Assembly: GCA_019419525.1 (NCBI GenBank)
Contig: DXZU01000003.1
Location: forward strand, 1 to 22,148
DNA from: Collinsella sp.
GTDB taxonomy: Bacteria > Actinomycetota > Coriobacteriia > Coriobacteriales > Coriobacteriaceae
DNA: 22,148 nt
Reading direction: 5' to 3'
Both the position numbers and the translations under genes were made by a program. Positions 1 to 6,914 of the stretch are shown here, one piece after another; the first letter of the stretch is position 1; each line of letters opens with the position of its first letter. The notes under the pieces are model-generated. The model saw only the letters and a list, made by a program, of their open reading frames with translations, was not told the origin of the DNA and did not search any database.

Positions 1-5
1 GAGCG

Positions 6-130
6 GGCAAGGTGCCTTGAAGTGAGGCGGCATTGACCTTCTGGTCATGCCGCCGCAGTTGAAAGGCAGATTGCCGCTCTGGCGGGTTTGCAGCGTCTGC
101 TGGTTACGCGGTTTGGTAAAACCGCGTAAC
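6..130 (-). repeat. Structured intergenic repeat, copy 1 (after lacC)
   Basis: This aligns with 2253-2372 with only one gap over about 120 nt. It holds a hairpin at 26-54 (8 + 4 bp arms around a TTCT loop) and a 12-bp perfect hairpin at 103-130 with loop GGTA on the plus strand. The second hairpin ends one base after the lacC stop codon, so on the minus strand it is the first structure transcribed after lacC. There is no T-run after it, so it is not an ordinary terminator. The copy may continue beyond the window start. Function unknown. Confidence 0.75.
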
Positions 131-131
131 T

Positions 132-1067
132 CTACAGTTCAGTCACGACAACGTTGTTGAAGATTTCATCCCAGCGGTCCATGACCAGGTGGCCGGTCTT
201 GGGATCCATGGCGTTGAGCTTGCCGCAGGTATTGGCGGTCTTGAGCACCGTGACATCGTCGGCACCAGCAGCAATGGCATGCGCAAAGCCGGCGATGGTC
301 GAGTCGCCGGAACCCGTCGCGTTCACAGCCGCAATCGCGGGCGTCTTGGCGCGGAACGCGCGACCCTCATGGAAGCCCACCGACCCGGCAGCGCCCATCG
401 ATACGACAACCCAGGGGATACCGGCAAAGCGGCCATCGGCGGCAAGCGCCTCGCGCAGGGCATCGACATCATCGGTCGTAAAGGACGTACCCAGTAGGCC
501 GTTAATCTCGGTCAGGTTGGGCTTTACGAGCTCAGGCTTAGCGTCGGACTCCAGCGCGGCCTCCAGCGATGCACCCGAAGTGTCGAGCAGCACCTTGGCG
601 CCCGCCTCCTCGGCAATCTTGACGAGCTCGGCATAGTAGCCAGCATCGACGCCACGCGGCAGCGAACCCGAAAGCGTCACGACGTCCGCCTTCGCTGCAA
701 GCTCGGCGAACTTTGCCGTAAAGGCCTCGAGCTCGGCAGGCGCAATCTGCGGACCGCTCTCCAACAGCTCGGTCTGATTACCCTCGTGCAGAATATTCAG
801 GCAAATGCGCGTCTCACCGGCGATGGGCACAAAGTCGTTCTTGACGCCGTCGGCATCCATAAGCTCGGCCATATAGGCACCCATGTGGGCGCCGAGCAGG
901 CCGGTCGCGAGCACATCGTCGCCCAACTGCAGCAGCACGCGGCTCACGTTGAGACCCTTACCGCCAGCGGTCTTTTCGGGCGTCACGCGGTTCACGTCGT
1001 CGATGATCAGCTTGTCGAGTTGATAGCGCGTATCGATCGACGGGTTCATGGTAACGGTCAGAATCAT
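132..1067 (-). CDS. lacC: Tagatose-6-phosphate kinase (PfkB/ribokinase family)
   Basis: A 311-aa cytosolic kinase of the PfkB family, predicted to phosphorylate tagatose-6-phosphate to tagatose-1,6-bisphosphate. Visible features are the N-terminal TVTMNPSIDTRY strand, the substrate loop AGGKGLNVSRVL (34-45), SGSLPRG (133-139) and the C-terminal ATGSGD anion-hole signature with catalytic Asp255. The length fits LacC and 1-phosphofructokinases. I chose the ATG at 1067 because AGGAG lies 6 nt upstream; the frame is open 15 codons further, but that extension has no family similarity. It is the last lac gene visible on this strand, 56 bp after the epimerase. FruK (1-phosphofructokinase) is the alternative from sequence alone; the lacAB neighbours favour LacC. 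Confidence 0.88.
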   Translation of the reverse strand: MILTVTMNPSIDTRYQLDKLIIDDVNRVTPEKTAGGKGLNVSRVLLQLGDDVLATGLLGAHMGAYMAELMDADGVKNDFVPIAGETRICLNILHEGNQTELLESGPQIAPAELEAFTAKFAELAAKADVVTLSGSLPRGVDAGYYAELVKIAEEAGAKVLLDTSGASLEAALESDAKPELVKPNLTEINGLLGTSFTTDDVDALREALAADGRFAGIPWVVVSMGAAGSVGFHEGRAFRAKTPAIAAVNATGSGDSTIAGFAHAIAAGADDVTVLKTANTCGKLNAMDPKTGHLVMDRWDEIFNNVVVTEL

Positions 1068-1123
1068 GTTGAACTCCTGTTTCCGGGGCACGACGTGTGC
1101 GACCCCAAACATACGATAGCTCT

Positions 1124-2005
1124 TTAAAGGATCTCGATCTCAAAACCGCGGGTGACGGTCTCCCCCGGCTTGGCAACCAGGCAGCCACGCTTGTGCTCCA
1201 GAATATCGTCCTCGTCGGAGCAGGTGGACAGGCAGCCCCACGGTTCCACGGCCACAAAGTCGCCTTCGGGCTTGCTCCACACAATCAGGTACGGCATATC
1301 GCGGAACGTTAGGCGCACGCCCTTGTCCTCGGTTTTCTTGGTCAGCGTAACCACGCGGCTCTCGAGCACGTCAAAGATGGTCTCCGCGAAGTCGAAAAGT
1401 TCGTGGGTCAGCGACAGGTTCTGGCCGATCATGGGGTTCTTGCTGCGATGCTCAACATCAATCAGGCCCGTCGAGGGGACGGCAGTACAAAGCTCGGCGG
1501 CCTCACGCTGCTCAAAACGGAGCTCGTAATCGTCATAGGACTCGCCCTCGTCGAGCGGGCACGTAAAGCCGGGGTGACCGCCCACAAAGAACGGCATGTC
1601 CTCGGTACCCTCATTGGTCACCTCGTACGACACGGCCACCTTTTCCGAATCGATCGCGTAACGAGCAACGATCTTAAACGGATACGGATACTGCTCGAGC
1701 AGCTCGGCGTGGTCGGCAGAGCTTAGGCTCAGCGCAACCATGTTGTCACCCTGCTCCTCGAGCTTCCACTCCTGCTTGCGGGCAAAGCCGTGGCGGGCAA
1801 GCTTGACCTCGCGGCCGCCCATGGTCATCGCGCGACCGTTACGAAGGCCGCCGCAAATCGGAAAGCAAATGGGCGCCTGGCCCGACCAGACCGAAGGATC
1901 GCCCTGCCACAGGCACTCGCGACCGTTGGCTTTAATCGAAGTGAACGATCCGCCAGCCGTGCTCAGTGTCACACGAACAGAACCGTTATCAAGAACAAAC
2001 TCCAT
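1124..2005 (-). CDS. Aldose 1-epimerase family protein (GalM/LacX-like)
   Basis: A 293-aa protein of the galactose mutarotase-like beta-sandwich family. Likely catalytic residues are His72 in RHGFAR, His144 in GGHPGF and Glu254 in VEPWG, which are the usual acid/base His and Glu positions of aldose 1-epimerases. The start at 2005 follows GGGAAGG at suitable spacing. It lies between lacB (374 bp upstream) and lacC (56 bp downstream), the place that LacX occupies in some Gram-positive lac operons. The role is probably interconversion of anomers of galactose, glucose or their 6-phosphates released from the beta-glycosidic sugar. The exact substrate cannot be read from the sequence; the related YeaD hexose-6-phosphate mutarotases have the same fold. 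Confidence 0.85.
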   Translation of the reverse strand: MEFVLDNGSVRVTLSTAGGSFTSIKANGRECLWQGDPSVWSGQAPICFPICGGLRNGRAMTMGGREVKLARHGFARKQEWKLEEQGDNMVALSLSSADHAELLEQYPYPFKIVARYAIDSEKVAVSYEVTNEGTEDMPFFVGGHPGFTCPLDEGESYDDYELRFEQREAAELCTAVPSTGLIDVEHRSKNPMIGQNLSLTHELFDFAETIFDVLESRVVTLTKKTEDKGVRLTFRDMPYLIVWSKPEGDFVAVEPWGCLSTCSDEDDILEHKRGCLVAKPGETVTRGFEIEIL

Positions 2006-2379
2006 AGGAGCCTTCCCTTTCGTACGCCAGCCCGCCGAGTCAGTGGGGCTGATAGAAAACCGGCCCGCGCCCCCTCACAGAAACGCGAGCCGTCAATTGA
2101 AAAGCTGCAGAATGCCAGGGACCGCCAAGAGCGAAGCACTCAAGCCAAGCAAGCAAACGTGTTATCGGAGCAACTTGCCAAACCAAAAGACTTCGCCGCA
2201 ACAGAGGTAACCCCGCAGGTCACCTCAACGTCAGCGAGAAGCCAGCTGGTGAGGCAAGGTGCCGTGAAACGAGGCGGCGTTGACCTTCTGGTCATGCCGT
2301 CGAAGCTGAACGGCAGATTGCCCACCAGATGGCTTCGCAGCGTCGGCCGGTCCGGCGTTCGGTAGAACGCCGAAACCCC
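2006..2379. other. Intergenic region between lacB and the epimerase gene
   Basis: 374 bp without a credible gene. It carries copy 2 of the structured repeat next to lacB and, beside it at 2203-2225, a further inverted repeat (GAGGTAACC with GGTCACCTC, one wobble). The stretch from about 2010 to 2200 shows nothing I can assign; it could hold a separate promoter for the epimerase and lacC, but no clear -35/-10 pair stands out. Confidence 0.5.
2253..2372 (-). repeat. Structured intergenic repeat, copy 2 (after lacB)
   Basis: Second copy of the element at 6-130. The hairpin at 2273-2301 keeps the TTCT loop, and its two base changes relative to copy 1 turn Watson-Crick pairs into G-U pairs, so pairing survives. 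The terminal hairpin at 2353-2372 (8 bp) has the same GGTA loop but a different stem whose changes are compensated on both sides. It ends 7 nt after the lacB stop codon on the minus strand. Conservation of pairing rather than sequence argues for an RNA structure. Confidence 0.75.
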
Positions 2380-2904
2380 TTAGTCGTGATACTCGCCGCG
2401 GTCCCACTTCTCGAGGAACTCGTCAAAGAAGTGCGGGTCAGCCTGAGCCTCGGCGTCGGCCTTATTGCAGGCGTCGATCTTGGCAATCAGGGCATCGTGC
2501 TCGGGGGTCTTCTCGTAGGGCTCCTCCAGGAAGGCAAGCATAATGTCGGCCATCAGGAACTCGCCGGTGATCTTGCCGCCAAAGCCCACGATGTTGGCGT
2601 TGAGCTCGCGACGGGCATACAGGGCAGAGGTCATGTCGCGGACCAGGGCGCAGCGGGCGCCGGGAACCTTGTTGACGGCGTTGGTGATGCCGATGCCGGT
2701 GCCGCACAGGGCCACGCCAAAGTCGGCCTTGCCGCTGGCGACAGCCTCGCCCACGGCCTTGCCGTAGATGGGGTAATGCGTACGAGTATGGCTGTAGGTG
2801 CCGCAGTCGAGCACCTGGTAGCCAGCCTGCTCCAGGCGGTCGGCCAGATAGATCTTCTCGTCCGTAACGATATGGTCGCAACCGATTGCGATGGTCTTCT
2901 TCAT
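2380..2904 (-). CDS. lacB: Galactose-6-phosphate isomerase subunit LacB
   Basis: A 174-aa RpiB/LacAB-family protein. With LacA it converts galactose-6-phosphate to tagatose-6-phosphate in the cytosol. The N-terminal IAIGCDH (D10, H11), the CGTGIG loop with Cys67, and the GARCALVRD and NIVGFGGK segments are all present, and the length fits LacB. The ATG at 2904 follows AAAGGA at about 7 nt. It lies 63 bp downstream of lacA on the same strand. Its CGTG loop has the Cys that is replaced in LacA, as expected for the heteromeric enzyme in which LacB contributes most catalytic residues. The alternative, ribose-5-phosphate isomerase B, is usually near 150 aa and is not paired with a LacA. Confidence 0.92.
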   Translation of the reverse strand: MKKTIAIGCDHIVTDEKIYLADRLEQAGYQVLDCGTYSHTRTHYPIYGKAVGEAVASGKADFGVALCGTGIGITNAVNKVPGARCALVRDMTSALYARRELNANIVGFGGKITGEFLMADIMLAFLEEPYEKTPEHDALIAKIDACNKADAEAQADPHFFDEFLEKWDRGEYHD

Positions 2905-2967
2905 CAGAACGTCCTTTCGTCTGAATTCACAAGTTGAGGTAGAAGTTCGAGTTCTCGGTGGCTCTCG

Positions 2968-3396
2968 TTAGGCCATCTTGTTGAGCATGTCGACACGGAT
3001 CTGGTGACGACCGCCGGCGTACTGGGCGCGCAGGAACTCACGGGCGATCTTCTTGGCGACCTCGGTGCCCACAACGCCCGGGCCCATGGTGACCATGCGC
3101 GAACCGTTGTGCTCGCGGGTCATGTAGGCGGAACGCTCGTCGGAAATGTTGGCAACGACCATGCCCTTGATCTTGACGGCAGCCATATAGGAACCGACGC
3201 CGTACTTATCGAATGCAAAGCCCTGGGAGTCCTTGTGCTCCAGCAGGTCCTTGGCAACGGTGGTCGCGGAATCGACAAAGTCCGCGGCAGGGGTCTCGGA
3301 ATAGTCGACGACCTCGTGACCGTCGGCGATGAGCATCTCCTTGATGGACTCCTTCATCGACATACCGTCGGCATCGGAAGCGATTACAACCCTCAT
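2968..3396 (-). CDS. lacA: Galactose-6-phosphate isomerase subunit LacA
   Basis: A 142-aa RpiB-family subunit, first gene of the minus-strand lac block. LacA-specific features are the N-terminal VVIASDADG, the DKYGVGSYMAAVKIKGM segment (about 64-80) in place of the CGTG loop of LacB/RpiB, and NGSRMVTMGPGVVG. It pairs with LacB to make the isomerase. The start at 3396 has AAGGAGG about 6 nt upstream. Upstream, at 3502-3521, is a pair of TGTTYRAA-like direct repeats also found before lacF, so the two transcripts may share a regulator. Confidence 0.92.
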   Translation of the reverse strand: MRVVIASDADGMSMKESIKEMLIADGHEVVDYSETPAADFVDSATTVAKDLLEHKDSQGFAFDKYGVGSYMAAVKIKGMVVANISDERSAYMTREHNGSRMVTMGPGVVGTEVAKKIAREFLRAQYAGGRHQIRVDMLNKMA

Positions 3397-3501
3397 GACA
3401 TCCTCCTTGAGAGATACGCAGGCGCGTAGTTTCTGTTTGGAAGTGTTGAATCGCGTTCAGGTCCGGGCATCTGAATGTGCGGTTCTTCACTGTTCATGTT
3501 T

Positions 3502-3521
3502 ATTTGAACACATTCGAACAT
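3502..3521 (-). promoter_or_regulatory. Candidate operator upstream of lacA (TGTTCGAA direct repeat)
   Basis: On the minus strand this reads ATGTTCGAATGTGTTCAAAT, two TGTTCRAA half-sites 11 bp apart. It matches 14 of 20 positions of the segment upstream of lacF at 5503-5522. A nearby TGTTCA...TGAACA inverted repeat overlaps it. Binding protein unknown; a DeoR-type lactose regulator is a guess. Confidence 0.4.
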
Positions 3522-3630
3522 CAACTGCAAGAATTATTTGTTTATCTTTGTTCTTTTTTGACAAATACCGTTTACGGATGATTGCTGGCCGTTTGGGCCC
3601 GGCGCGGACGTAGCGACCATGTGTTCAACA

Positions 3631-3666
3631 AACAAAAGGGCGGCCGAGAACGTGTCTCGGCCGCCC
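3631..3666 (-). terminator. Intrinsic terminator of the membrane-protein gene
   Basis: GC-rich 12-bp stem (3638-3649 with 3655-3666) around a 5-nt loop. On the minus strand it is followed by TTTTGTTTG. It lies 37 bp after the stop codon at 3703. Confidence 0.9.
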
Positions 3667-3702
3667 TTCGGCAGTATTCCCCGGTATATACAGCTGTTTT
3701 AG

Positions 3703-4734
3703 CTACTCGGACTGCCCGCCCTTTTTGGCGTGCTCGGAAGGAGCACTCAAGAAACGACCCGTCAAATAGTTCGCCGGGCCGGAAATATCGATCCCCAGCA
3801 GCACGTGGCCCAGCCACAGGAACGCCACGAGCACCAGCAGCGGGATAACGCACGAAGTCACGATCATCACGATGACGCCTTCAATCAGATCGGTCACCTG
3901 CCGCACGATCTCATCGGTCATCTGCTTGGCGCCGCTGGTCACCGACGTAACAAGGCTCGATGCCCCATCAGTCAACTGCTCGAGCACGTTTTTGGACTCC
4001 GTGGTCTCGGATTTTTTCTTGTTCGATTTTGAGCTGGTCTCGGCTGACTTGTCCGTGGTGTCGGCCGCGTCCGCAGCGTCCGCAGCCTTTTGCTCAGCTT
4101 GCTCAATACTTACGCGATACGTTTCATCGACCTTCTGCGACACCCATACGCTCGCGGGCACGAGCGCCATGCCGATCACGGCAACCACCAGCACGCGCGT
4201 CGCCACACGGCGCAGGACAGTGCTCGTGCTCCAGCGCCCGTGAATGCCGAGCGACACCGCAAAGAGCACCAACGCAAACGGGATTAAGATGCCCAGGCCG
4301 ACCGACCACAAAATGGTTAGCAGGTATTTCTCTAGGTAGAGCACGGCAAGCACGATACCAAGGTTGCCTGAAAGCTGCGCGAGCTGCTCGGCAACCGGCG
4401 TTCCCGTATCGCCCGGCAGCGCGGTAATGCCCGCAGACAGCGCCACGCACGAGGTCGTGAGCGCCAGTACGTTACCCTTCTTTTGGTCGATGACCTCGAT
4501 GGTGGAGTCCCAAGTTTTGGTATCGGCGAAATGCGGACGAGCCACAAAGCCCGACAGCAGCGCCAGGACCACAAGCGCAACGATAAAGCCAATCTGCAGC
4601 TTTTTGTTTGCGCACACGACATCGGACAGGCTGGGCTGCAGCTCGGTTACCGTCGTGTGCTCGGTTATCTGGACAGGACGCCCATGAGCCATCTCGTGCG
4701 CGTCTCTTTTTTGTATTGACCCGTTATCCGGCAT
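3703..4734 (-). CDS. Hypothetical multi-pass membrane protein
   Basis: A 343-aa protein that I do not recognise. Hydrophobic segments lie near residues 46-63, 125-143, 145-164, 181-199 and 285-314. The first 45 residues are polar, and a highly charged Ala/Asp/Lys/Ser-rich stretch (about 205-250) separates the fourth and fifth segments, perhaps an extracytoplasmic or coiled linker. The start at 4734 follows GAGGAGG at good spacing. It has its own terminator at 3631-3666 and sits between lacA and lacF, all on the minus strand. No transporter or enzyme motif is visible. The position alone does not show a link to lactose metabolism. Confidence 0.75.
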   Translation of the reverse strand: MPDNGSIQKRDAHEMAHGRPVQITEHTTVTELQPSLSDVVCANKKLQIGFIVALVVLALLSGFVARPHFADTKTWDSTIEVIDQKKGNVLALTTSCVALSAGITALPGDTGTPVAEQLAQLSGNLGIVLAVLYLEKYLLTILWSVGLGILIPFALVLFAVSLGIHGRWSTSTVLRRVATRVLVVAVIGMALVPASVWVSQKVDETYRVSIEQAEQKAADAADAADTTDKSAETSSKSNKKKSETTESKNVLEQLTDGASSLVTSVTSGAKQMTDEIVRQVTDLIEGVIVMIVTSCVIPLLVLVAFLWLGHVLLGIDISGPANYLTGRFLSAPSEHAKKGGQSE

Positions 4735-4827
4735 TTGGATACCTCCTCAGTCCGGCGTTTAATGCGAAAGGAAGTATACCCACCGAGCAAAAATCGAACG
4801 GGAGGACGAACGGAGCGCACCAAGACT

Positions 4828-4869
4828 GTCCCCAATGACTAGTCGTTTAAGAACGTCCCCAATGACTAG
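4828..4869. repeat. Two 15-bp direct repeats GTCCCCAATGACTAG
   Basis: Exact copies at 4828-4842 and 4855-4869, 27 bp apart, in the non-coding stretch between the membrane protein and the lacF terminator. The shorter CTGTCCCCAT recurs at 10226. Function unknown. Confidence 0.6.
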
Positions 4870-4940
4870 AATAGGGATTGTTTTGCGCCCGTCGGCCCCT
4901 ATTCAGTCCCTATTTCACCGCAACTTGGAGGAGGACAGAA

Positions 4941-4971
4941 AAAGCCCTGCCGCGGGTAGCGGCAGGGCTTT
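4941..4971 (-). terminator. Intrinsic terminator of lacF
   Basis: Perfect 13-bp stem AAAGCCCTGCCGC with its complement around a GGGTA loop. On the minus strand it is followed by TTTTTCT. It lies 29 bp after the lacF stop and makes lacF a single-gene transcript. A-runs on the other side suggest it could work in both directions. Confidence 0.9.
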
Positions 4972-4999
4972 TGGAAGGGAACTTGGTTGTGCGGGCTCG

Positions 5000-5338
5000 T
5001 TAGGCGAGCTTGGCCTCGAGCTCGGCGATGCGCTTGTAGGCATCGATGGTAAAGCGGGTCTGCTTCTCCAGGATCATAGTGGTCATGAGAGTGTCCTGAG
5101 CGTGAGCCATGATGAAGGTCATCTCCATCTCGCCACCGCCGGCCTCCTGCGAAAGCAGCTTGGTCTGCGTGTCGTGGGCACCGATGAGCGCATCGCTGGC
5201 ATCCTTGTGCAGCTGCTCGGCCTTCTCAAAATCACCCTCGCGAGCAGCATCGAGCGCTGCAAGCAGATCGGTCTGGGCGTCACCTGCGTATGCGACGATC
5301 TCGAATCCAACCATCGAGATTTCTTCTTTGGTTGCCAT
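5000..5338 (-). CDS. lacF: PTS lactose/cellobiose-type EIIA component
   Basis: A 112-aa all-helical EIIA of the lactose/N,N-diacetylchitobiose family. It accepts phosphate from HPr and passes it to the EIIB cysteine. The active-site segment IMAHAQDTLMT gives phosphorylated His79, and Asp82 corresponds to the metal-binding Asp of the LacF trimer. The start at 5338 follows AAAGGA. It is the only EIIA in the window, whereas three EIICB proteins are encoded further on and none carries an EIIA domain. It probably serves all three. It has its own promoter region (5339-5552) and terminator, separate from both the lacAB block and the permease cassettes. Confidence 0.92.
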   Translation of the reverse strand: MATKEEISMVGFEIVAYAGDAQTDLLAALDAAREGDFEKAEQLHKDASDALIGAHDTQTKLLSQEAGGGEMEMTFIMAHAQDTLMTTMILEKQTRFTIDAYKRIAELEAKLA

Positions 5339-5462
5339 ATTGCGTTCCTTTCACATATGAACCAATGGAGAGCATCGCGTCCGGGCATACGCGCTGCGTT
5401 CTGTATGGCAGAAACATTAACATTCAAACAAAAAAGAACAACGCAAAACATAATTTCAAGCT

Positions 5463-5492
5463 ATGAACGGTCAATTTTCGCCCGTGAACGGT
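5463..5492 (-). promoter_or_regulatory. ACCG(T/C)T direct repeat, 21-bp period, upstream of lacF
   Basis: On the minus strand two ACCGTTCA elements begin 21 bp apart. The same arrangement occurs at 11609-11638 and 16554-16583 upstream of two lacI genes. The two-helical-turn period suggests paired protein sites. The regulator is unknown. Confidence 0.4.
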
Positions 5493-5502
5493 TTCCAAAC
5501 CA

Positions 5503-5522
5503 TTTCGAACAATATCAAACAT
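5503..5522 (-). promoter_or_regulatory. Candidate operator upstream of lacF (TGTTYGA direct repeat)
   Basis: On the minus strand this reads ATGTTTGATATTGTTCGAAA, two half-sites one helical turn apart. It resembles the segment upstream of lacA at 3502-3521, suggesting joint control of EIIA and the isomerase. Confidence 0.4.
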
Positions 5523-5552
5523 GATTAACGGAAACCCAAACAGGACCGCGCC

Positions 5553-6557
5553 CTAGCGCAAATCGCGCACCGTATCGCCCTCTACGAGCACGCCGGGGAT
5601 CAGCATGTGCTCCACGCCAGACGCACCCCCCTCGGCACCGGCGATCTTATCGACTGCCCACATGCCGACACGCCTGTTGTCAAAGCGCACGGTGGTCAGG
5701 CGACGGTCGGGCACGATATCGCCCAGGCTGTCATCAACACCCACCACGCTCGCGTCCTCGGGCACACGCCTTCCGCGCGATTCGAGCCCGCGAATGCAGC
5801 CGTAGGCCATGGCGTCGTTGGAGGCATAGATGGCAGTACAGGTCGGATCGTCCGCCAGAGCCTGGCCTGCGGCATATCCGCTCTGCGCCGTCCAATCGCC
5901 ACGGATGAGTCGCGGCAGCTCAATACCATGCGCGCGCAATGTCTCGCGCCAGCCCTCCTCGCGCTGCATGCCCGAAAGCGAGCGCTCGGGACACGAGATA
6001 AAGTGCACGGTCTTGTGCCCCTGCCCCAGTAAGTACTCGACAACCTGGCGCGAACAATCGAACTGATCGTTATCGACCGTCGAGCACAGCGGGTGCTCCA
6101 GCATGGTAACGAGCACCGTCTGCATACCAGGCAGCGGCTCAAAGGTGCCAAAGTCCGCCGGCATGCGATTCATGATCACAACCATACCGTCCACTGGCAG
6201 TGCGCTCATGCGCGACGATGCGCTCTCGAGGGTATACGGATGCCCGTCTACTTTAGTAAGGGTGATGGCATAGCCATGTTTGTCGGCCGCGGCGGCAAAG
6301 CCCTCCATACGGTCGAGGTTGCCGGTACCGGTAATGTTGAACATGGCGACGCCGACGGTCTTAAACTTGCCACGGCGCAGCGATCGACCGGCAAAATTGG
6401 GGCGATACCCCAGCTCGCGCATGGCGGCACGCACGCGTTCCTTGGTCTCGGGGCGCACGCTGGGAGAATCGTGCACGGTACGCGAGACCGTCTGCTCCGA
6501 GACGCCCGCGAGACGCGCCACATCCTTAACGGATACCGATTTTTTAACAGCGGCCAT
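5553..6557 (-). CDS. LacI-family transcriptional regulator, cassette 1
   Basis: A 334-aa LacI/GalR protein. The helix-turn-helix VSVKDVARLAGVSEQTVSRTV covers residues 8-28; Glu21-Gln22 open the recognition helix and a hinge helix follows (YRPNFAGRSLRRG). The rest is a periplasmic-binding-protein-like effector domain ending in VLVEGDTVRDLR. It is divergent from the EIICB/GH1 pair at 6915-10196 and is most likely its repressor, with a beta-galactoside or its phosphate as inducer. Three palindromic sites lie in the 357-bp intergenic region; one is only 14 bp from the start codon, which suggests autoregulation. The start at 6557 follows AGAAAG and agrees with the family's N terminus. Confidence 0.92.
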   Translation of the reverse strand: MAAVKKSVSVKDVARLAGVSEQTVSRTVHDSPSVRPETKERVRAAMRELGYRPNFAGRSLRRGKFKTVGVAMFNITGTGNLDRMEGFAAAADKHGYAITLTKVDGHPYTLESASSRMSALPVDGMVVIMNRMPADFGTFEPLPGMQTVLVTMLEHPLCSTVDNDQFDCSRQVVEYLLGQGHKTVHFISCPERSLSGMQREEGWRETLRAHGIELPRLIRGDWTAQSGYAAGQALADDPTCTAIYASNDAMAYGCIRGLESRGRRVPEDASVVGVDDSLGDIVPDRRLTTVRFDNRRVGMWAVDKIAGAEGGASGVEHMLIPGVLVEGDTVRDLR

Positions 6558-6570
6558 AGGTCGATCTTTC

Positions 6571-6588
6571 TATGTCAACGATGCCATT
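6571..6588. promoter_or_regulatory. LacI-type operator, cassette 1, site nearest lacI
   Basis: TATGTCAACGATGCCATT differs from the site at 6716-6733 at 3 of 18 positions. It lies just upstream of the regulator's start codon. Confidence 0.5.
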
Positions 6589-6715
6589 GGTGGCACCTTG
6601 CGCAGTCATTTTTACCGCCTTCAAGTATATCCAACGCCTCCCCCACCATACGCTCACCACCCAAAACCTACCGTTCACCGACATTTTTGCTTCACCGAAC
6701 GGCTTTTGTCACCCA

Positions 6716-6733
6716 AATGTTAACGTTGCCATT
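6716..6733. promoter_or_regulatory. LacI-type operator, cassette 1, middle site
   Basis: AATGTTAACGTTGCCATT: outer AATG/CATT and inner AACGTT are symmetrical, with the central CG typical of LacI-family operators. Its centre lies 120 bp from the next site, which would allow looping. Confidence 0.65.
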
Positions 6734-6835
6734 GTGCAAACATAGAGCCACCGGGCGGCTCAAACGTTTACGCATAGGGAATCGACGGTCCACAGGCACA
6801 GGGACCACCGGTTCGCTTCTTTTTTTGTGTCGCAA

Positions 6836-6853
6836 AATGGCAACGTCAACATT
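6836..6853. promoter_or_regulatory. LacI-type operator, cassette 1, promoter-proximal site
   Basis: AATGGCAACGTCAACATT is nearly the reverse complement of the middle site. It abuts a possible promoter (TTGGCA at 6854-6859, TACCAT at 6876-6881, 16-bp spacing) ahead of the EIICB gene, as expected for repression by blocking polymerase. Confidence 0.6.
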
Positions 6854-6914
6854 TTGGCAACCGAAAGTCAAAAGCTACCATCGTTGCTAACCCACCGACT
6901 CTTAGGAGCATTGC

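Larger units (their letters stand above)
3397..3702. other. Intergenic region: lacA promoter side and terminator of the next gene
   Basis: 306 bp without a credible gene. It contains the AT-rich lacA upstream region (about 3480-3580) with the candidate operator at 3502-3521, and the terminator at 3631-3666 that ends the membrane-protein gene transcribed towards it. Confidence 0.6.

Noticed and set aside
4835..5524. A 229-aa plus-strand frame across the lacF region
   Set aside because: It overlaps lacF in antisense, crosses the terminator, and shows no domain.
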